Position numbers and translations under genes: made by a program | Assembly (NCBI GenBank): GCA_937900875.1 | Contig: CALCGD010000239.1 | Coordinates: 1-32,924 of the forward strand | Source of the DNA: an uncultured Flavobacteriales bacterium | Lineage (GTDB): Bacteria > Bacteroidota > Bacteroidia > UBA10329 | Direction: 5' to 3' | Length of the DNA: 32,924 nt | Part shown: positions 1 through 9,065 of the stretch, piece after piece | Position numbering within the stretch: position 1 is the first letter of the stretch | How the letters are laid out: the number at the start of each line of letters is the position of its first letter | Notes under the pieces: generated by a model | The model's input: the letters and a program-made list of their open reading frames with translations, nothing else | Told to the model about the DNA's origin: nothing | The model's database searches: none

Positions 1-1023
1 CAAACCGCATTAAGCGATACATCTTACGGCTTTTACAGCAACAGAGATGTAAACGCAAGCATTAATATGAATACCACCCTTTACGGCTTGGTGCAATTTA
101 AAAAGGGTTGGATAAGAGGTATAAGGCACGTTTTTAACCCAACGGTAGGATTTACATACAGACCCAAACTGGCTAATGATGAGCATGGTTTTTATGGTGA
201 AAATGCTTCCTATGTTAGCTATAGTCGTGATGCATTGAGCATTTACGGTCGGCCGCCCACTTCTAATACTGGGGCAGTTAACTATGGTTTTGGAAACTCG
301 CTAGAAATGAAGGTTCGTGCGAAAAAAGACACCATTACTGGCTTTAAAAAGATTAAAATTTTAGAAGCACTTAATGTTGGTGGCAGCTACAATTTCTTTG
401 CCGATTCGTTAAACCTTTCCGACATAAGAATTAGCGGAAGAACGCGGATTCTTGAGCGATTAGGAGTGAACTTCAATATGAACTTATCGCCTTATGCGCA
501 AGATACCAACGGAAGAAGCATCAACAAATGGCTTGTAAACGAGACAGGAAAGTTGACCAGGTTAACCACCGCTAGTGTTGCACTTACTCTTAACCTCAAC
601 GGTAAAAGCAAGCAGTCTGATTATAAGAGCACAAAAGGAACCGATGCAGAATTGGCACAGATTAATGCAGCCAAAGCAGCTTATATAGACTTTAATGTGC
701 CATGGCGATTGGATATCAGTTACAATCTTACCATCAACAACTTGGCTAGTGCTGCCAATAGAATCGTTCAAACTTTACAGTTTCAAGGGGATATTTCATT
801 GACTCCGAAATGGAAAATTGGAATCAATTCTGGGTACGATTTTGTCAATAGCGATTTCAGTTATACCTCGCTAAGTATATACCGCGACCTGCATTGTTGG
901 GAATTTAGTATGACTTGGGTTCCGTTTGGTGCCCAGCAAATGTGGAGTTTTGACCTGAAGGTGAAATCAACCATCTTGCAGGACCTCAAACTGTCGAGGA
1001 GAAAAGATTACTACGATTTTTAA
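1..1023 (+). CDS. lptD: LPS-assembly protein LptD, C-terminal part (partial)
   Basis: The frame is open from base 1, so this is the 3' end (340 codons plus stop) of a longer gene; the first in-frame ATG at 67 is internal. The protein is a run of alternating amphipathic strands, such as the stretch around FNPTVGFTYRPK, and it ends in a closing segment with aromatic and charged residues (KDYYDF). This is what I recognise as the C-terminal beta-barrel of Bacteroidota LptD, the outer-membrane translocon that inserts lipopolysaccharide at the cell surface. Known for the family: the barrel acts with the lipoprotein LptE and an N-terminal periplasmic domain, which lies off the window here. The next gene starts 4 bp after the stop, so the two are probably cotranscribed. 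The assignment rests on family resemblance of the barrel; another large outer-membrane barrel is the alternative. Confidence 0.75.
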   Translation, partial: QTALSDTSYGFYSNRDVNASINMNTTLYGLVQFKKGWIRGIRHVFNPTVGFTYRPKLANDEHGFYGENASYVSYSRDALSIYGRPPTSNTGAVNYGFGNSLEMKVRAKKDTITGFKKIKILEALNVGGSYNFFADSLNLSDIRISGRTRILERLGVNFNMNLSPYAQDTNGRSINKWLVNETGKLTRLTTASVALTLNLNGKSKQSDYKSTKGTDAELAQINAAKAAYIDFNVPWRLDISYNLTINNLASAANRIVQTLQFQGDISLTPKWKIGINSGYDFVNSDFSYTSLSIYRDLHCWEFSMTWVPFGAQQMWSFDLKVKSTILQDLKLSRRKDYYDF

Positions 1024-1027
1024 GTCG

Positions 1028-2659
1028 ATGGAAACGCTGTTTATTCTCATTTCGTGGCTTCTGGCACTTGTTACATGGCTACCAAGTGGAGCTTACGTTC
1101 TGATAAAATTTGGTAATCCAATACAAGACCAACCTGTACATCGTCTAATCTTTTCGCTCCTACTTGGAGCGGCTACCACCTCGGGTTTACTTGGTGCAAT
1201 TTCTCTGTTCAGCCCTATCTCAGTCTTGTGGCCAGTCAGCATTTCTATTTTCACGGCTATCGGGTTTAGAAAATCGTGGATTCCTGTTTTACTTGAAGCT
1301 GTTTCTGGAATCAAGAAATGGCCAGTTTTATTGCTGATTGGAGCAGCGTTGTTCTTCGGCATAACGCTTTTAGTTTCGTCCCTAGAATCACTCAATAACG
1401 ATTCAGGATTGTATTACATCCAGTTTGTAAAGTGGATAAACAATTACGCTGTTGTTCCTGGGCTTGCCAATTTACACGACCGTTTTGGCTTCAATTCGCA
1501 TTGGCATTTACTAACTGCGGCATTCAATCTTCATCCGTTTGATCAATTTGAAGGCAACGATTTAAATGGATTACTACTGTGCCTTTTTGCGCTTGGCTCA
1601 CTAGATTCTGCTTCGCGACTAACAAAAGAGCAAGATTCCTTCAACCTAACCTGGGCTCTTTTCCCACTTCCTTTTTATCTTCTAGTTCGGTTTCTTACAA
1701 GCAGCGCACCCGACCTGCCATCAACCCTCATTCCATTGGCGTACTTCTCCCTTTTATTGAAGGAAAAGGACCGAAGTTCATTGCCAATTCTAGGCTGCTT
1801 ATTGATTTTTGCAGCCACTGTAAAGGTGCTTTCTGTATTACATGCTATTGCATTTTTGCCACTGCTTTATTGGGTTGCGAAACGAAGAGATTGGAAATCG
1901 ATCGGTTCTACAATAATTCTTGCCTCCATTATCCTAGCTCCATGGATTGCGCGAAATGTGGTGCAAACTGGCTATCTGGTTTTCCCGATGGAAAGTATTG
2001 ACTTGATTAATGTGGATTGGAAAGTTCCGAACGAGTTGGCAGGAAATGCCAGGAAAATGGTGGACACTCATGCTCGAACAGGGAGTTATGACCTCAGCAA
2101 ATATGGTGCTCCAACCTCTACGTGGATTGGGTTCTGGTTTAGCGTGCAATCTAAAAGTGTATTAGGATTACTGCTATTTGTACTTGCTGGAAGTTTTATG
2201 TTAGTGTTAGCTGACGTTTTTCTTATTGATAGAAGGATAAACTCGAAACAGACAATCCTTCATCTATTTTTAGGGCTAACGGTACTTATGAGTTTTGCTT
2301 TTTGGTGGAAATCTGGGCCAAACCCAAGATTTATTTACGGTATTGTCTTCTTCGTATTCGCTTACCTAATAGCTTTAATATGCTTGCAATTAAGACTAGC
2401 AAAATGGCTACGTTTTGCGCCATTGCTGGCTTTACTCCCGCTGGTAGCTATTACAAGAACTGTTCTGAATGAATCTGCGCCAAAAAAGCCAACGAACTTC
2501 TCTTCATTTCAAATTCCTGACGGTACAATTTTCTACCCAGATGGAACGGATAAATGTTGGAATGAAGACTTGCCCTGTGCCAACATGAGTAGACCTAATT
2601 TGAGGTTTAGAGGAGAGGATTTCCAGGACGGATTTAGAAATTCCGAATTATCGGAATAA
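1028..2659 (+). CDS. LIC_10190 family polytopic membrane protein
   Basis: A 543-residue protein with about a dozen hydrophobic segments. An extracytoplasmic loop after the fourth segment holds NDSGLYYIQFVKWI and LANLHDRFGFNSHWHLL, and a short soluble tail holds CWNEDLPCANMSRPNLRFRG. Both are signatures I associate with the LIC_10190 family, described from Leptospira and common in Bacteroidota. The topology resembles GT-C type glycosyltransferases that use lipid-linked sugars, but no reaction is established and I saw no definite catalytic residues. It follows lptD by 4 bp, which suggests a cell-envelope role. Its 3' end overlaps the convergent miaA gene by 12 bp. The family call is fairly secure; the function is inference. 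Confidence 0.75.
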   Translation: METLFILISWLLALVTWLPSGAYVLIKFGNPIQDQPVHRLIFSLLLGAATTSGLLGAISLFSPISVLWPVSISIFTAIGFRKSWIPVLLEAVSGIKKWPVLLLIGAALFFGITLLVSSLESLNNDSGLYYIQFVKWINNYAVVPGLANLHDRFGFNSHWHLLTAAFNLHPFDQFEGNDLNGLLLCLFALGSLDSASRLTKEQDSFNLTWALFPLPFYLLVRFLTSSAPDLPSTLIPLAYFSLLLKEKDRSSLPILGCLLIFAATVKVLSVLHAIAFLPLLYWVAKRRDWKSIGSTIILASIILAPWIARNVVQTGYLVFPMESIDLINVDWKVPNELAGNARKMVDTHARTGSYDLSKYGAPTSTWIGFWFSVQSKSVLGLLLFVLAGSFMLVLADVFLIDRRINSKQTILHLFLGLTVLMSFAFWWKSGPNPRFIYGIVFFVFAYLIALICLQLRLAKWLRFAPLLALLPLVAITRTVLNESAPKKPTNFSSFQIPDGTIFYPDGTDKCWNEDLPCANMSRPNLRFRGEDFQDGFRNSELSE

Positions 2660-3550
2660 CCCTAGTACAGTCTCAAAATCAGTAGGAGAAAACCAGATTA
2701 CCTCTTCGTCCTTTTTAAACCAAGTCATTTGCCGTTTAGCAAAACGCCTTGTGTTTATTTTGATTTTTTCTGTGGCCTCTTCCAACGTCATTTCGGCACC
2801 AAGATGGGCGAATAGTTCCTTGTATCCAACGGTGTTTAATGCATTCAAATGGCGCTGGTCAAAAACTGATTTAACCTCGTCTAGCCAACCACTTTTAAGC
2901 ATTGCATCAACCCGATTGTTAATTCGCTCAAACAATTCTTCTCGAGGTAATTCCAACCCAATTTTCACAATTCTGAATGATCGTTTCGGTTTTTCTCCTT
3001 CATGAAAGGACGAGAATGGCTTTTTTGTTGAAATACAAACCTCTAATGCGCGAATAATGCGTTGTGGATTTTTTGAGTCCATTTTATCAAAATGAGCAGG
3101 GTCTAATTGCTTCAACTGGTTTTGGAGAGATTCTAGGCCTTCCGATTCTAATCGTCCATTTAATTCTGCTCGCAAATTCACATCCGCATTTGGCATATCG
3201 TCCAACCCTTCGGTTAGTGCCTTTATGTACAGCCCAGTTCCTCCGCAGCAAACAATTGTATCGTGAGAAGCGAATAACTCGGCCAGCAACTTTAATGCGT
3301 CTCGCTCATACATTCCTGCATTGTAATCTTCTGAGATAGACCTACAAGCAATTAGATGATGTCGGATTTGAGCAAGTTCCTCTAAACTAGGTTGTGCTGT
3401 ACCGATAGGAATTTCTCTATAAAGCTGCCGGCTATCGGCAGATATTATTTCGGAATTAAAATGTTCGGCTAGCCGAATTGCGAACTCAGTTTTCCCAACT
3501 GCCGTGGGGCCGCAAACAACAACCAGTGTCTTTTCCGCTTTGGCGGTCAT
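2648..3550 (-). CDS. miaA: tRNA dimethylallyltransferase
   Basis: A 300-residue protein of the usual length for MiaA, which transfers a dimethylallyl group to N6 of A37 in tRNAs that read codons starting with U. A P-loop GPTAVGKT is at residues 14-21, followed by SADSRQLYREIPIGTAQP (about 38-54), which carries the DSRQ motif contacting the tRNA and the catalytic Asp. GGTGLYIKAL and the C-terminal TRRFAKRQMTWFK are also typical. The start codon overlaps the stop of the upstream gene by one base (TAATG), so translation is probably coupled. It is the last gene of the dapD-to-miaA operon, and its 3' end overlaps the convergent membrane-protein gene by 12 bp. Confidence 0.97.
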   Translation of the reverse strand: MTAKAEKTLVVVCGPTAVGKTEFAIRLAEHFNSEIISADSRQLYREIPIGTAQPSLEELAQIRHHLIACRSISEDYNAGMYERDALKLLAELFASHDTIVCCGGTGLYIKALTEGLDDMPNADVNLRAELNGRLESEGLESLQNQLKQLDPAHFDKMDSKNPQRIIRALEVCISTKKPFSSFHEGEKPKRSFRIVKIGLELPREELFERINNRVDAMLKSGWLDEVKSVFDQRHLNALNTVGYKELFAHLGAEMTLEEATEKIKINTRRFAKRQMTWFKKDEEVIWFSPTDFETVLGLFR

Positions 3551-4188
3551 TACATAAGGTCATCCATATCAAACTGCTCAAAACCATCTTCTGGTTTGTC
3601 TTTCTTTTTAGCAGCTTTTTTCAATTTGCTAAAATCAAAATCAGGGGCTTTAATTGCGCCTGCTTTGCTTGCGGCTTCAGCCTCTTTTCCCATTTGTTCA
3701 ATCTCTTCCTCCGAAGGTCCATCTCCGTCAAACATATCGTCACCTTCTACTGCAGAGGGAGAATCTTCAGGTCCATCCACAATTGGTTCTGGTGGTGGCT
3801 GTGTAAAGTATGGAGGCTCTCCTGAACTTTTTGACGTATGCGGATACTTTACCTCCGGGTCATCTTGCAGAATTTTCTGCAACTCCAAGGCTAAACCAAC
3901 CTCCTTGTAGCTACTCGTGACACACAAAAACCGCTGTCTGGGAACAGAAATGTGATTCACAATTTTCTGATGGTCGCCTTCCAAGTTTTCGTCCAAGACA
4001 ACTACTTCATCTCCTTCATACCATTGCTGGTCTGAATGATAATACGAAACCGCCTGACTGGGCTGAAAATTAAAACTCTTAACTACTTCCGAGTGCAAAT
4101 CCGCAAAACGCTGTTTTCCAAGCACATCTATGTCGCGAAACACCTCGTGATCATCTTCTATATAAACTCTGAATCTGTATACTGCCAT
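3550..4188 (-). CDS. plasmid pRiA4b ORF-3-like (PRiA4_ORF3) domain protein
   Basis: A 212-residue protein. The N-terminal 130 residues (MAVYRFRVYIEDDHEVFRDI..., then YYHSDQQWYEGDEVV...) resemble the PRiA4_ORF3 domain (Pfam PF07929), found in plasmid and transposon passenger proteins and in many Bacteroidota chromosomes; its biochemical function is not known. The C-terminal 80 residues are low-complexity and acidic, rich in Pro, Asp, Glu and Ser, and end in a Lys-rich stretch (KLKKAAKKKDK) and then an acidic tail (FDMDDLM). It lies between two tRNA-maturation genes: cca begins 27 bp upstream on the same strand side and miaA overlaps its stop by one base. A link to RNA metabolism is possible from this position but is only inference. 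Confidence 0.75.
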   Translation of the reverse strand: MAVYRFRVYIEDDHEVFRDIDVLGKQRFADLHSEVVKSFNFQPSQAVSYYHSDQQWYEGDEVVVLDENLEGDHQKIVNHISVPRQRFLCVTSSYKEVGLALELQKILQDDPEVKYPHTSKSSGEPPYFTQPPPEPIVDGPEDSPSAVEGDDMFDGDGPSEEEIEQMGKEAEAASKAGAIKAPDFDFSKLKKAAKKKDKPEDGFEQFDMDDLM

Positions 4189-4215
4189 GGCATAAAATAG
4201 ATTGCAAAAATAATG

Positions 4216-5646
4216 TTAGGAATTAGGTTGAAGCGGCTCTACGACTTTTAATCCCAATTCGTTCCCTTTCTCTACCATAAAATTGATTGCTGCGGTACGA
4301 TTATTCTCAATTTTACCGTCCATAATAGCATCTTTTATGGCGTCTTTTATAGTTCCCACTTCCCTACAAGGACGAATTCCGAACGCTTGCATTATTTCTT
4401 CGCCACTCAACGGAGGTTGCCAATTTCGCACATGATCTTTTCCTTCTACTTCCTTCATCTTCTGACGAACGATTTCGAAGTTTTTCATGTAGCGTTTAAC
4501 TCGGTCATCATTCTTTGATGTAACGTCAGCTTCGCACAAGGTCATCAGGTCATCTACATCTTCGCCAGCTTCAAAGAGCAACCTGCGAACGGCAGAGTCT
4601 GTAACCACATCTTGCACTAAGGAAATTGGTCTCAAATGCAACAAAACCAGTTTCTGCACATACTTCATCTTCTCGTTCAAGGGTAACTTCAAATCGCGAA
4701 AAACTTCAGGAACAACTCGAGATCCACGGTCTTCATGACCATGAAATGTCCAGCCAACTTTAGGATGAAACCGTTTGGTTATCGGCTTTTCTATATCGTG
4801 CATAATTGCTGCCCATCTCAACCACAGATTATCTGTGTTTTCAGAAATATTATCAAGCACTTGCAAAGTGTGATAGAAGTTGTCTTTGTGCGCTTTTCCG
4901 TTTACAATATCAACGCCAAAAAGCTCTGCCATTTTTGGAAAAACAAGATGGAGCAAACCAGTATTAAACAGCAACTTAAATCCTTTTGAGGGCACTTTAG
5001 CAAGAATAATCTTGTTCAGTTCGTCTGTAATTCGTTCCTGAGAAACGATGGAGATACGTTCGCGATGCCTGTAAATGGCTTGAAACGAATCATCTTCAAT
5101 TTGAAAATCAAGCTGGGTTGCAAACCGTATAGCGCGCATCATCCGCAAAGGATCATCACTATAGGTTTTGGCTGGTTCCAATGGTGTTTTTAGAATGCCT
5201 TTTTTAAGGTCTTCAACACCATTAAAAGGGTCAACCAATTCTCCCCAAGTCTTGGCATTCAAGCTAATTGCCATGGCATTGATGGTGAAATCGCGTCTAT
5301 CCTGATCGTCTTTAATTGTACCGTCTTCAACTGCTGGTTTGCGAGAATCTTCGCTATAAGATTCTTTTCGAGCACCAACAAATTCAACCTCCAAATCTTT
5401 GTGGTTGATCATGGCAGTACCAAAGCGTTTGAACACACTAATTTTTGCCCCTCCCAATCGCTTGGCTACCGATTGTGCCAATTCAATTCCCTTACCAGTA
5501 GAAACCACATCTATATCCTTGGTGTTTCTATCAAGTATGCAATCACGTACATAGCCGCCAATAACATAAGCCTCTACACCAAGGTCGGCTGCAGATTCAG
5601 AAATTAGCTTGAAAATGGGATGAGATATGTGCTGTTGCAATTGCAT
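4216..5646 (-). CDS. cca: CCA tRNA nucleotidyltransferase with HD domain
   Basis: A 476-residue enzyme that adds or repairs the CCA end of tRNAs. The class II nucleotidyltransferase head has GGYVRD at 30-35 and the metal-binding DID at 44-46, then RRDFTINA (117-124) and [13 protein letters not shown] (163-175), which read ATP/CTP and bind the tRNA. An HD-type hydrolase domain follows, with H258 and H282-D283 (MHDIEKP) as its likely metal ligands. HD-bearing members often have additional phosphatase or phosphodiesterase activity; that is family knowledge and not visible here. The tRNA-Glu gene in this window already encodes its CCA end, so repair may matter as much as synthesis. A poly(A) polymerase is the main alternative for this fold, but the HD layout favours Cca. 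Confidence 0.92.
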   Translation of the reverse strand: MQLQQHISHPIFKLISESAADLGVEAYVIGGYVRDCILDRNTKDIDVVSTGKGIELAQSVAKRLGGAKISVFKRFGTAMINHKDLEVEFVGARKESYSEDSRKPAVEDGTIKDDQDRRDFTINAMAISLNAKTWGELVDPFNGVEDLKKGILKTPLEPAKTYSDDPLRMMRAIRFATQLDFQIEDDSFQAIYRHRERISIVSQERITDELNKIILAKVPSKGFKLLFNTGLLHLVFPKMAELFGVDIVNGKAHKDNFYHTLQVLDNISENTDNLWLRWAAIMHDIEKPITKRFHPKVGWTFHGHEDRGSRVVPEVFRDLKLPLNEKMKYVQKLVLLHLRPISLVQDVVTDSAVRRLLFEAGEDVDDLMTLCEADVTSKNDDRVKRYMKNFEIVRQKMKEVEGKDHVRNWQPPLSGEEIMQAFGIRPCREVGTIKDAIKDAIMDGKIENNRTAAINFMVEKGNELGLKVVEPLQPNS

Positions 5647-5664
5647 TGAAGCGCAAAACTAAGA

Positions 5665-6663
5665 CTAGCCCTGAGATTGACTAAGAACTTGAACCAATTC
5701 GTTCACATCAATAGATTGAGCACATTTGAAATGACCTTTCGGACATCTTGATTTACCGTGCATTCCGCATGGGCGACAATCCATCTGCTCTTTGCTTTGA
5801 ATGATGTGAGAATTGTCAGACAAAGGAGTAAACCCTAACTCTGGTATTGTTGAACAAAAAACTTCAGTTACAGGTGCGTTTACTGCCGATGCTAAATGGA
5901 CTGGCGCTGAATCATTCGCATAGTTCATAATCGCAGATTTCATCAATGCGGCAGTTTCAAGCAACTTTAATGCACCTGATAAGTCAACCACTTTTCTTCG
6001 GGCCTTCTCTTGAATTTCAGCTACGATAGCAGCGTCCGATTTCGCTCCAATTAAATAGATAGCTGTCTTATATGGGATCTGATTGATGAGCTCCACCCAT
6101 TTATCTACAGGAAGCTGCTTGGTAAACCACACTGAAGCTGGCGCGATGGTCACAAATGGTTTGTCGGTGTATTTCAATATTGAACCAAAATCTCCCTCTG
6201 TGGGATAAAGTTTCGGGTTCACTTGAGTAGCATTTTCTTCCAACAAATCGACCACGCGATTTACTTCATGCACGTTTTCAAACCCTGTTCCGAAGCGATG
6301 TTCTACAGATTTCGTAAAGCGAGACGACAAAGGATTGTTCTTGTATCCAATTTTATTATTCGCTTCTGAAAATGCAGTCAAAATTCCGCTGGCCAAGTAG
6401 CGCTGCACATTGTAAACAGCATCATACTTACGACTTCGAATTTCTTTTAGGGTAGAGAATAATTCGAGATATTTTGAGCCTTTTTTATCCCAAACCAACA
6501 CTTCGTTTAAGAACGGATGATTGGTAAACAGCGATTGATTTCCGTTTCTAACCAAATAATCAATTTTAGCATTAGGATATTTCTCATGTAGCTTTTCGAG
6601 AAGAGCCGTACCTAAAATTGCATCACCAATAAAGGCGGTCTGAATAACCAACACTTTATCCAT
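5665..6663 (-). CDS. glycosyltransferase family 9 (heptosyltransferase-like)
   Basis: A 332-residue protein with the GT9 (GT-B fold) layout. It opens with VLVIQTAFIGDAILGTALLEKL, typical of ADP-heptose:LPS heptosyltransferases. It has FVTIAPASVWFTKQLPVDKW at the start of the C-terminal nucleotide-binding half, and a late ANDSAPVHLASAVNAPVTEVF motif. The C-terminus carries a Cys cluster (CRPCGMHGKSRCPKGHFKC) common in GT9 proteins. The expected role is addition of a heptose or related sugar to the LPS inner core at the cytoplasmic face of the inner membrane. The donor and acceptor cannot be read from sequence, so I give no symbol, although waaF/rfaF-type naming is likely in databases. Its ATG overlaps the dapD stop by one base. 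Confidence 0.88.
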   Translation of the reverse strand: MDKVLVIQTAFIGDAILGTALLEKLHEKYPNAKIDYLVRNGNQSLFTNHPFLNEVLVWDKKGSKYLELFSTLKEIRSRKYDAVYNVQRYLASGILTAFSEANNKIGYKNNPLSSRFTKSVEHRFGTGFENVHEVNRVVDLLEENATQVNPKLYPTEGDFGSILKYTDKPFVTIAPASVWFTKQLPVDKWVELINQIPYKTAIYLIGAKSDAAIVAEIQEKARRKVVDLSGALKLLETAALMKSAIMNYANDSAPVHLASAVNAPVTEVFCSTIPELGFTPLSDNSHIIQSKEQMDCRPCGMHGKSRCPKGHFKCAQSIDVNELVQVLSQSQG

Positions 6664-7484
6664 TACACAGCCACGTTAAACTCGCGAAGCGAGTCGTTAA
6701 GAGACGTTTTTCTATCCGTGCTTTCCTTTCGCTTTCCAATAATTAAAGCACATGGAACATTATAAGTACCAGCAGGGAATTCTTTTGGATATGTGCCAGG
6801 AATAACAACTGACCTTGGCGGCACATAGCCTTTGGTTTCTATCGGTTCAGAACCCGTGACATCAATAATTCTTGTACTCATGGTAAGAACAACATTTGCG
6901 CCTAGTACCGCCTCTTTTCCAATACGCACGCCTTCCACAACTATACTTCTCGAACCTAAAAAAGCATCATCCTCAATGATTACTGGGGCCGCTTGTATCG
7001 GTTCCAAAACACCTCCAATTCCAACCCCACCACTCAGATGTACGTTCTTGCCAATTTGAGCACAAGAACCTACCGTTGCCCAAGTGTCAACCATCGTTCC
7101 GCTGCCTACATATGCACCAATGTTTACGTAAGATGGCATCATAATTACACCCTTTTCTAAGAACGAACCATAACGTGCTATTGCATGTGGGACTACGCGA
7201 ACACCTGCTTCCTTATGGCCTGTTTTCAAGGCTATCTTATCGTGAAACTCAAACGGGCCGACCTCAATCGTCTCCATTTTCTGAATAGGGAAGTACATAA
7301 TCACAGCCTTTTTCACCCATTCGTTCACCTGCCAATCATCTCCATTCGGTTCTGCTACTCGAAGCTTTCCTCCATCCAGCAACGCCACCACATCTCTAAT
7401 CGCTAAAACCGTTTTTTCGGAGCTTAGTAACTCGCGGTTTTCCCAAGCCTGCTCTATAATTGCGCGTAATTCATCTATCTGCAT
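6663..7484 (-). CDS. dapD: 2,3,4,5-tetrahydropyridine-2,6-dicarboxylate N-succinyltransferase
   Basis: A 273-residue protein of the standard DapD length. It catalyses succinyl-CoA-dependent acylation of tetrahydrodipicolinate in lysine and meso-diaminopimelate synthesis, which feeds peptidoglycan. The N-terminus (LRAIIEQAWENRELL, then GKLRVAEPNGDDW and VNEWVKKAVIMYF) matches the DapD helical domain. The middle is a left-handed parallel beta-helix of hexapeptide repeats (VNIGAYVGSGTMVDTWATVG, then GSRSIVVEGVRIGKEAVLGA), and the C-terminus has the usual strand-rich end. It is the first gene of a five-gene minus-strand operon and is divergent from ruvX. A TAnnTTTG-type box reads toward it only a few bases before the ATG, so the transcript may be leaderless or nearly so. 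Confidence 0.95.
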   Translation of the reverse strand: MQIDELRAIIEQAWENRELLSSEKTVLAIRDVVALLDGGKLRVAEPNGDDWQVNEWVKKAVIMYFPIQKMETIEVGPFEFHDKIALKTGHKEAGVRVVPHAIARYGSFLEKGVIMMPSYVNIGAYVGSGTMVDTWATVGSCAQIGKNVHLSGGVGIGGVLEPIQAAPVIIEDDAFLGSRSIVVEGVRIGKEAVLGANVVLTMSTRIIDVTGSEPIETKGYVPPRSVVIPGTYPKEFPAGTYNVPCALIIGKRKESTDRKTSLNDSLREFNVAV

Positions 7485-7488
7485 GCCG

Positions 7489-7509
7489 CAAAGATAATCC
7501 TTAACTTTG
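7489..7509. promoter_or_regulatory. divergent -7 boxes between dapD and ruvX
   Basis: Two matches to the Bacteroidota -7 consensus TAnnTTTG lie back to back in this short gap. TAACTTTG at 7502-7509 reads right, toward ruvX (ATG 7533). TATCTTTG on the minus strand (7496 down to 7489) reads left, toward dapD (ATG at 7484). No convincing -33 TTG element was found for either. The left one leaves almost no 5' leader. Confidence 0.5.
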
Positions 7510-7532
7510 CCGCGCTCTAAAAAAGCGTTTAA

Positions 7533-7961
7533 ATGGGCAGAATTCTAGCCATCGATTACGGAACAAAACGGGTGGGAATAGCCACAACAGACCCTTCGCA
7601 AATAATTGCGACTGGTTTGACAACGATTCATCCAAACGAATTGATTGCTTTCTTGAAGCAATATATGACCACCGAAACGGTAGATTGTATTGTGGTTGGA
7701 GACCCAAAACGTTTGAATAATGAGCCAGCACAAGCTGCTGCTGGGGCCAACCAAATGACGGCTAATATTCAAAAACACTTTCCGGAATTGAAGGTTGACA
7801 GAATGGACGAGCGTTTCACTTCAAAAATGGCATTTAGTGCTATGATTGAAGGTGGATTAAAGAAAAAAGCAAGAGCTGATAAGGCTACTATTGATAAGGT
7901 AAGTGCTACGATTATTCTGCAATCGTACATGGAACAACAGAACAGTCAGAATAGAATATGA
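7533..7961 (+). CDS. ruvX: RuvX/YqgF family Holliday-junction resolvase-like protein
   Basis: A 142-residue protein of the usual YqgF length with an RNase H-like fold. It starts MGRILAIDYGTKRVGIA, whose D8 is the first catalytic carboxylate. It continues with VVGDPKRLNNEP, MDERFTSKMA (about 92-101) and DKATIDKVSATIILQSYM near the end, where the last conserved Asp lies. The family is implicated in pre-16S rRNA 5' processing and in Holliday-junction or transcription-related nuclease activity; which applies here is not known. The start fits a -7 box 24 bp upstream. The stop overlaps the def start as ATGA, so ruvX, def and the following lipoprotein gene are one operon. Confidence 0.93.
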   Translation: MGRILAIDYGTKRVGIATTDPSQIIATGLTTIHPNELIAFLKQYMTTETVDCIVVGDPKRLNNEPAQAAAGANQMTANIQKHFPELKVDRMDERFTSKMAFSAMIEGGLKKKARADKATIDKVSATIILQSYMEQQNSQNRI

Positions 7962-8530
7962 GTAAGAGTAAAACCAAAATATTGCCAATTGTGGCGTATG
8001 GCGACCCTGTTTTAAAGAAAGTTGGGGAAGAAATTGAACCAGAATACCCAGAACTTGGGCAGTTGGTCGACAACATGTTTGAGACCATGTACGAAGCATC
8101 GGGTGTTGGCTTGGCTGCTCCACAAATTGGCCTAAGCATTCGTCTTTTCATTGTTGATGCGACCCCATTTTGCGAGGATCATCCCGAATTAGATGGTTTT
8201 GTAAAAGTGTTCATCAATCCTATTATTCTTGAAGAAACTGGCAAGAAATGGGACTTTAATGAGGGCTGTTTGAGTATTCCTGCAATTAGAGAAGACATTT
8301 CTAGACGACCTAAAATTCTTATTGAATATTATGATGAGAATTGGGAGCTGCAGGAGAAGGAATTTGATGGAATGGCAGCTCGTGTAATTCAACACGAATA
8401 CGATCACATTGAAGGAATTCTTTTTACGGATCACCTTCCCGCCCTGAAGCGCAGAATGCTGAAAGGAAAGCTAAACGACATTACCATTGGCAACATTGAT
8501 GTTGACTATAAAATGAGATTCCCAAAATGA
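7958..8530 (+). CDS. def: peptide deformylase
   Basis: A 190-residue metalloenzyme that removes the formyl group from the N-terminal Met of new proteins. All three signature motifs are present: GVGLAAPQIG at 49-58, EGCLSIP at 102-108 with metal-ligand C104, and HEYDH at 146-150 with two His ligands and catalytic Glu147. The C-terminus (KRRMLKGKLNDI) is slightly longer than in E. coli, as is usual in Bacteroidota. It overlaps ruvX and the following gene by 4 bp each (ATGA), which implies translational coupling. Confidence 0.97.
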   Translation: MSKSKTKILPIVAYGDPVLKKVGEEIEPEYPELGQLVDNMFETMYEASGVGLAAPQIGLSIRLFIVDATPFCEDHPELDGFVKVFINPIILEETGKKWDFNEGCLSIPAIREDISRRPKILIEYYDENWELQEKEFDGMAARVIQHEYDHIEGILFTDHLPALKRRMLKGKLNDITIGNIDVDYKMRFPK

Positions 8531-9063
8531 GATACTATCTGATTGCTTCCATCGCATTAACATGTGCGTTTAGCTCATGTAATCAAGGTCCATCCAGTTC
8601 AAACAAAGATTCTGTCGAAATAAAAATAGACAGCTTAGAGGCAATTGTTTATGCCGATGAGAGTACCCAAACAGATGCACGTGCTGGAATGCAGCTTATC
8701 AGAGAATACGCCAAATACTACAAGCTACATTCTTCCGACAGCCTTGCAATCGACAGATTGTTTAAAGCAGGAGAAATAAGTATGGATGTTAATCAAGGTA
8801 ACCTAGCTGTAAAGTATTTCAGAACAATTTCTGACGACCACAGCGCTTTTCACAAAGCGCCAGAAGCCCTATTTCTTAGTGGGTTTTGTGAGGAAAACTT
8901 GAACAAAGACACAGCTCAGGCACGTTTTTTCTACAACAGTTTTATCCAAACTTTTCCTAATCATTCACTAGCGAAGGATGCTGAATTTTCAATTCAAAAC
9001 ATGGGTAAGTCTGATTTGGATCTAATCAGAATGTTTGAGAAGAACCTTGAGGCACAGAAATAA
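8527..9063 (+). CDS. lipoprotein with TPR-like repeats
   Basis: A 178-residue predicted lipoprotein. The N-terminus MRYYLIASIALTCAFSSC is a short signal peptide ending in a lipobox-like sequence, with the likely lipidated Cys at residue 18. The rest is helical and contains TPR-like units (ADESTQTDARAGMQLIREYAKYY, then LAVKYFRTISDDHSAFHKAPEALFLSGFCEENLNK... as helix pairs, and ARFFYNSFIQTFPNHSLAKDAEF). These resemble the repeats of BamD and YbgF-type periplasmic proteins. No specific function can be assigned. It is the third gene of the ruvX-def operon and is followed by a hairpin terminator. Confidence 0.8.
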   Translation: MRYYLIASIALTCAFSSCNQGPSSSNKDSVEIKIDSLEAIVYADESTQTDARAGMQLIREYAKYYKLHSSDSLAIDRLFKAGEISMDVNQGNLAVKYFRTISDDHSAFHKAPEALFLSGFCEENLNKDTAQARFFYNSFIQTFPNHSLAKDAEFSIQNMGKSDLDLIRMFEKNLEAQK

Positions 9064-9065
9064 AA

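Noticed and set aside
1579-2001. 140-codon open frame within the LIC_10190-type gene
   Set aside because: It is an out-of-frame shadow on the same strand, with no start context or recognisable domain.
2648-2659. Convergent overlap of the LIC_10190-type gene and miaA as possible antisense control
   Set aside because: Short 3' overlaps also occur at 24389-24392, and a 2-bp gap is seen at 13209-13210, so this seems to be general compactness of the genome.
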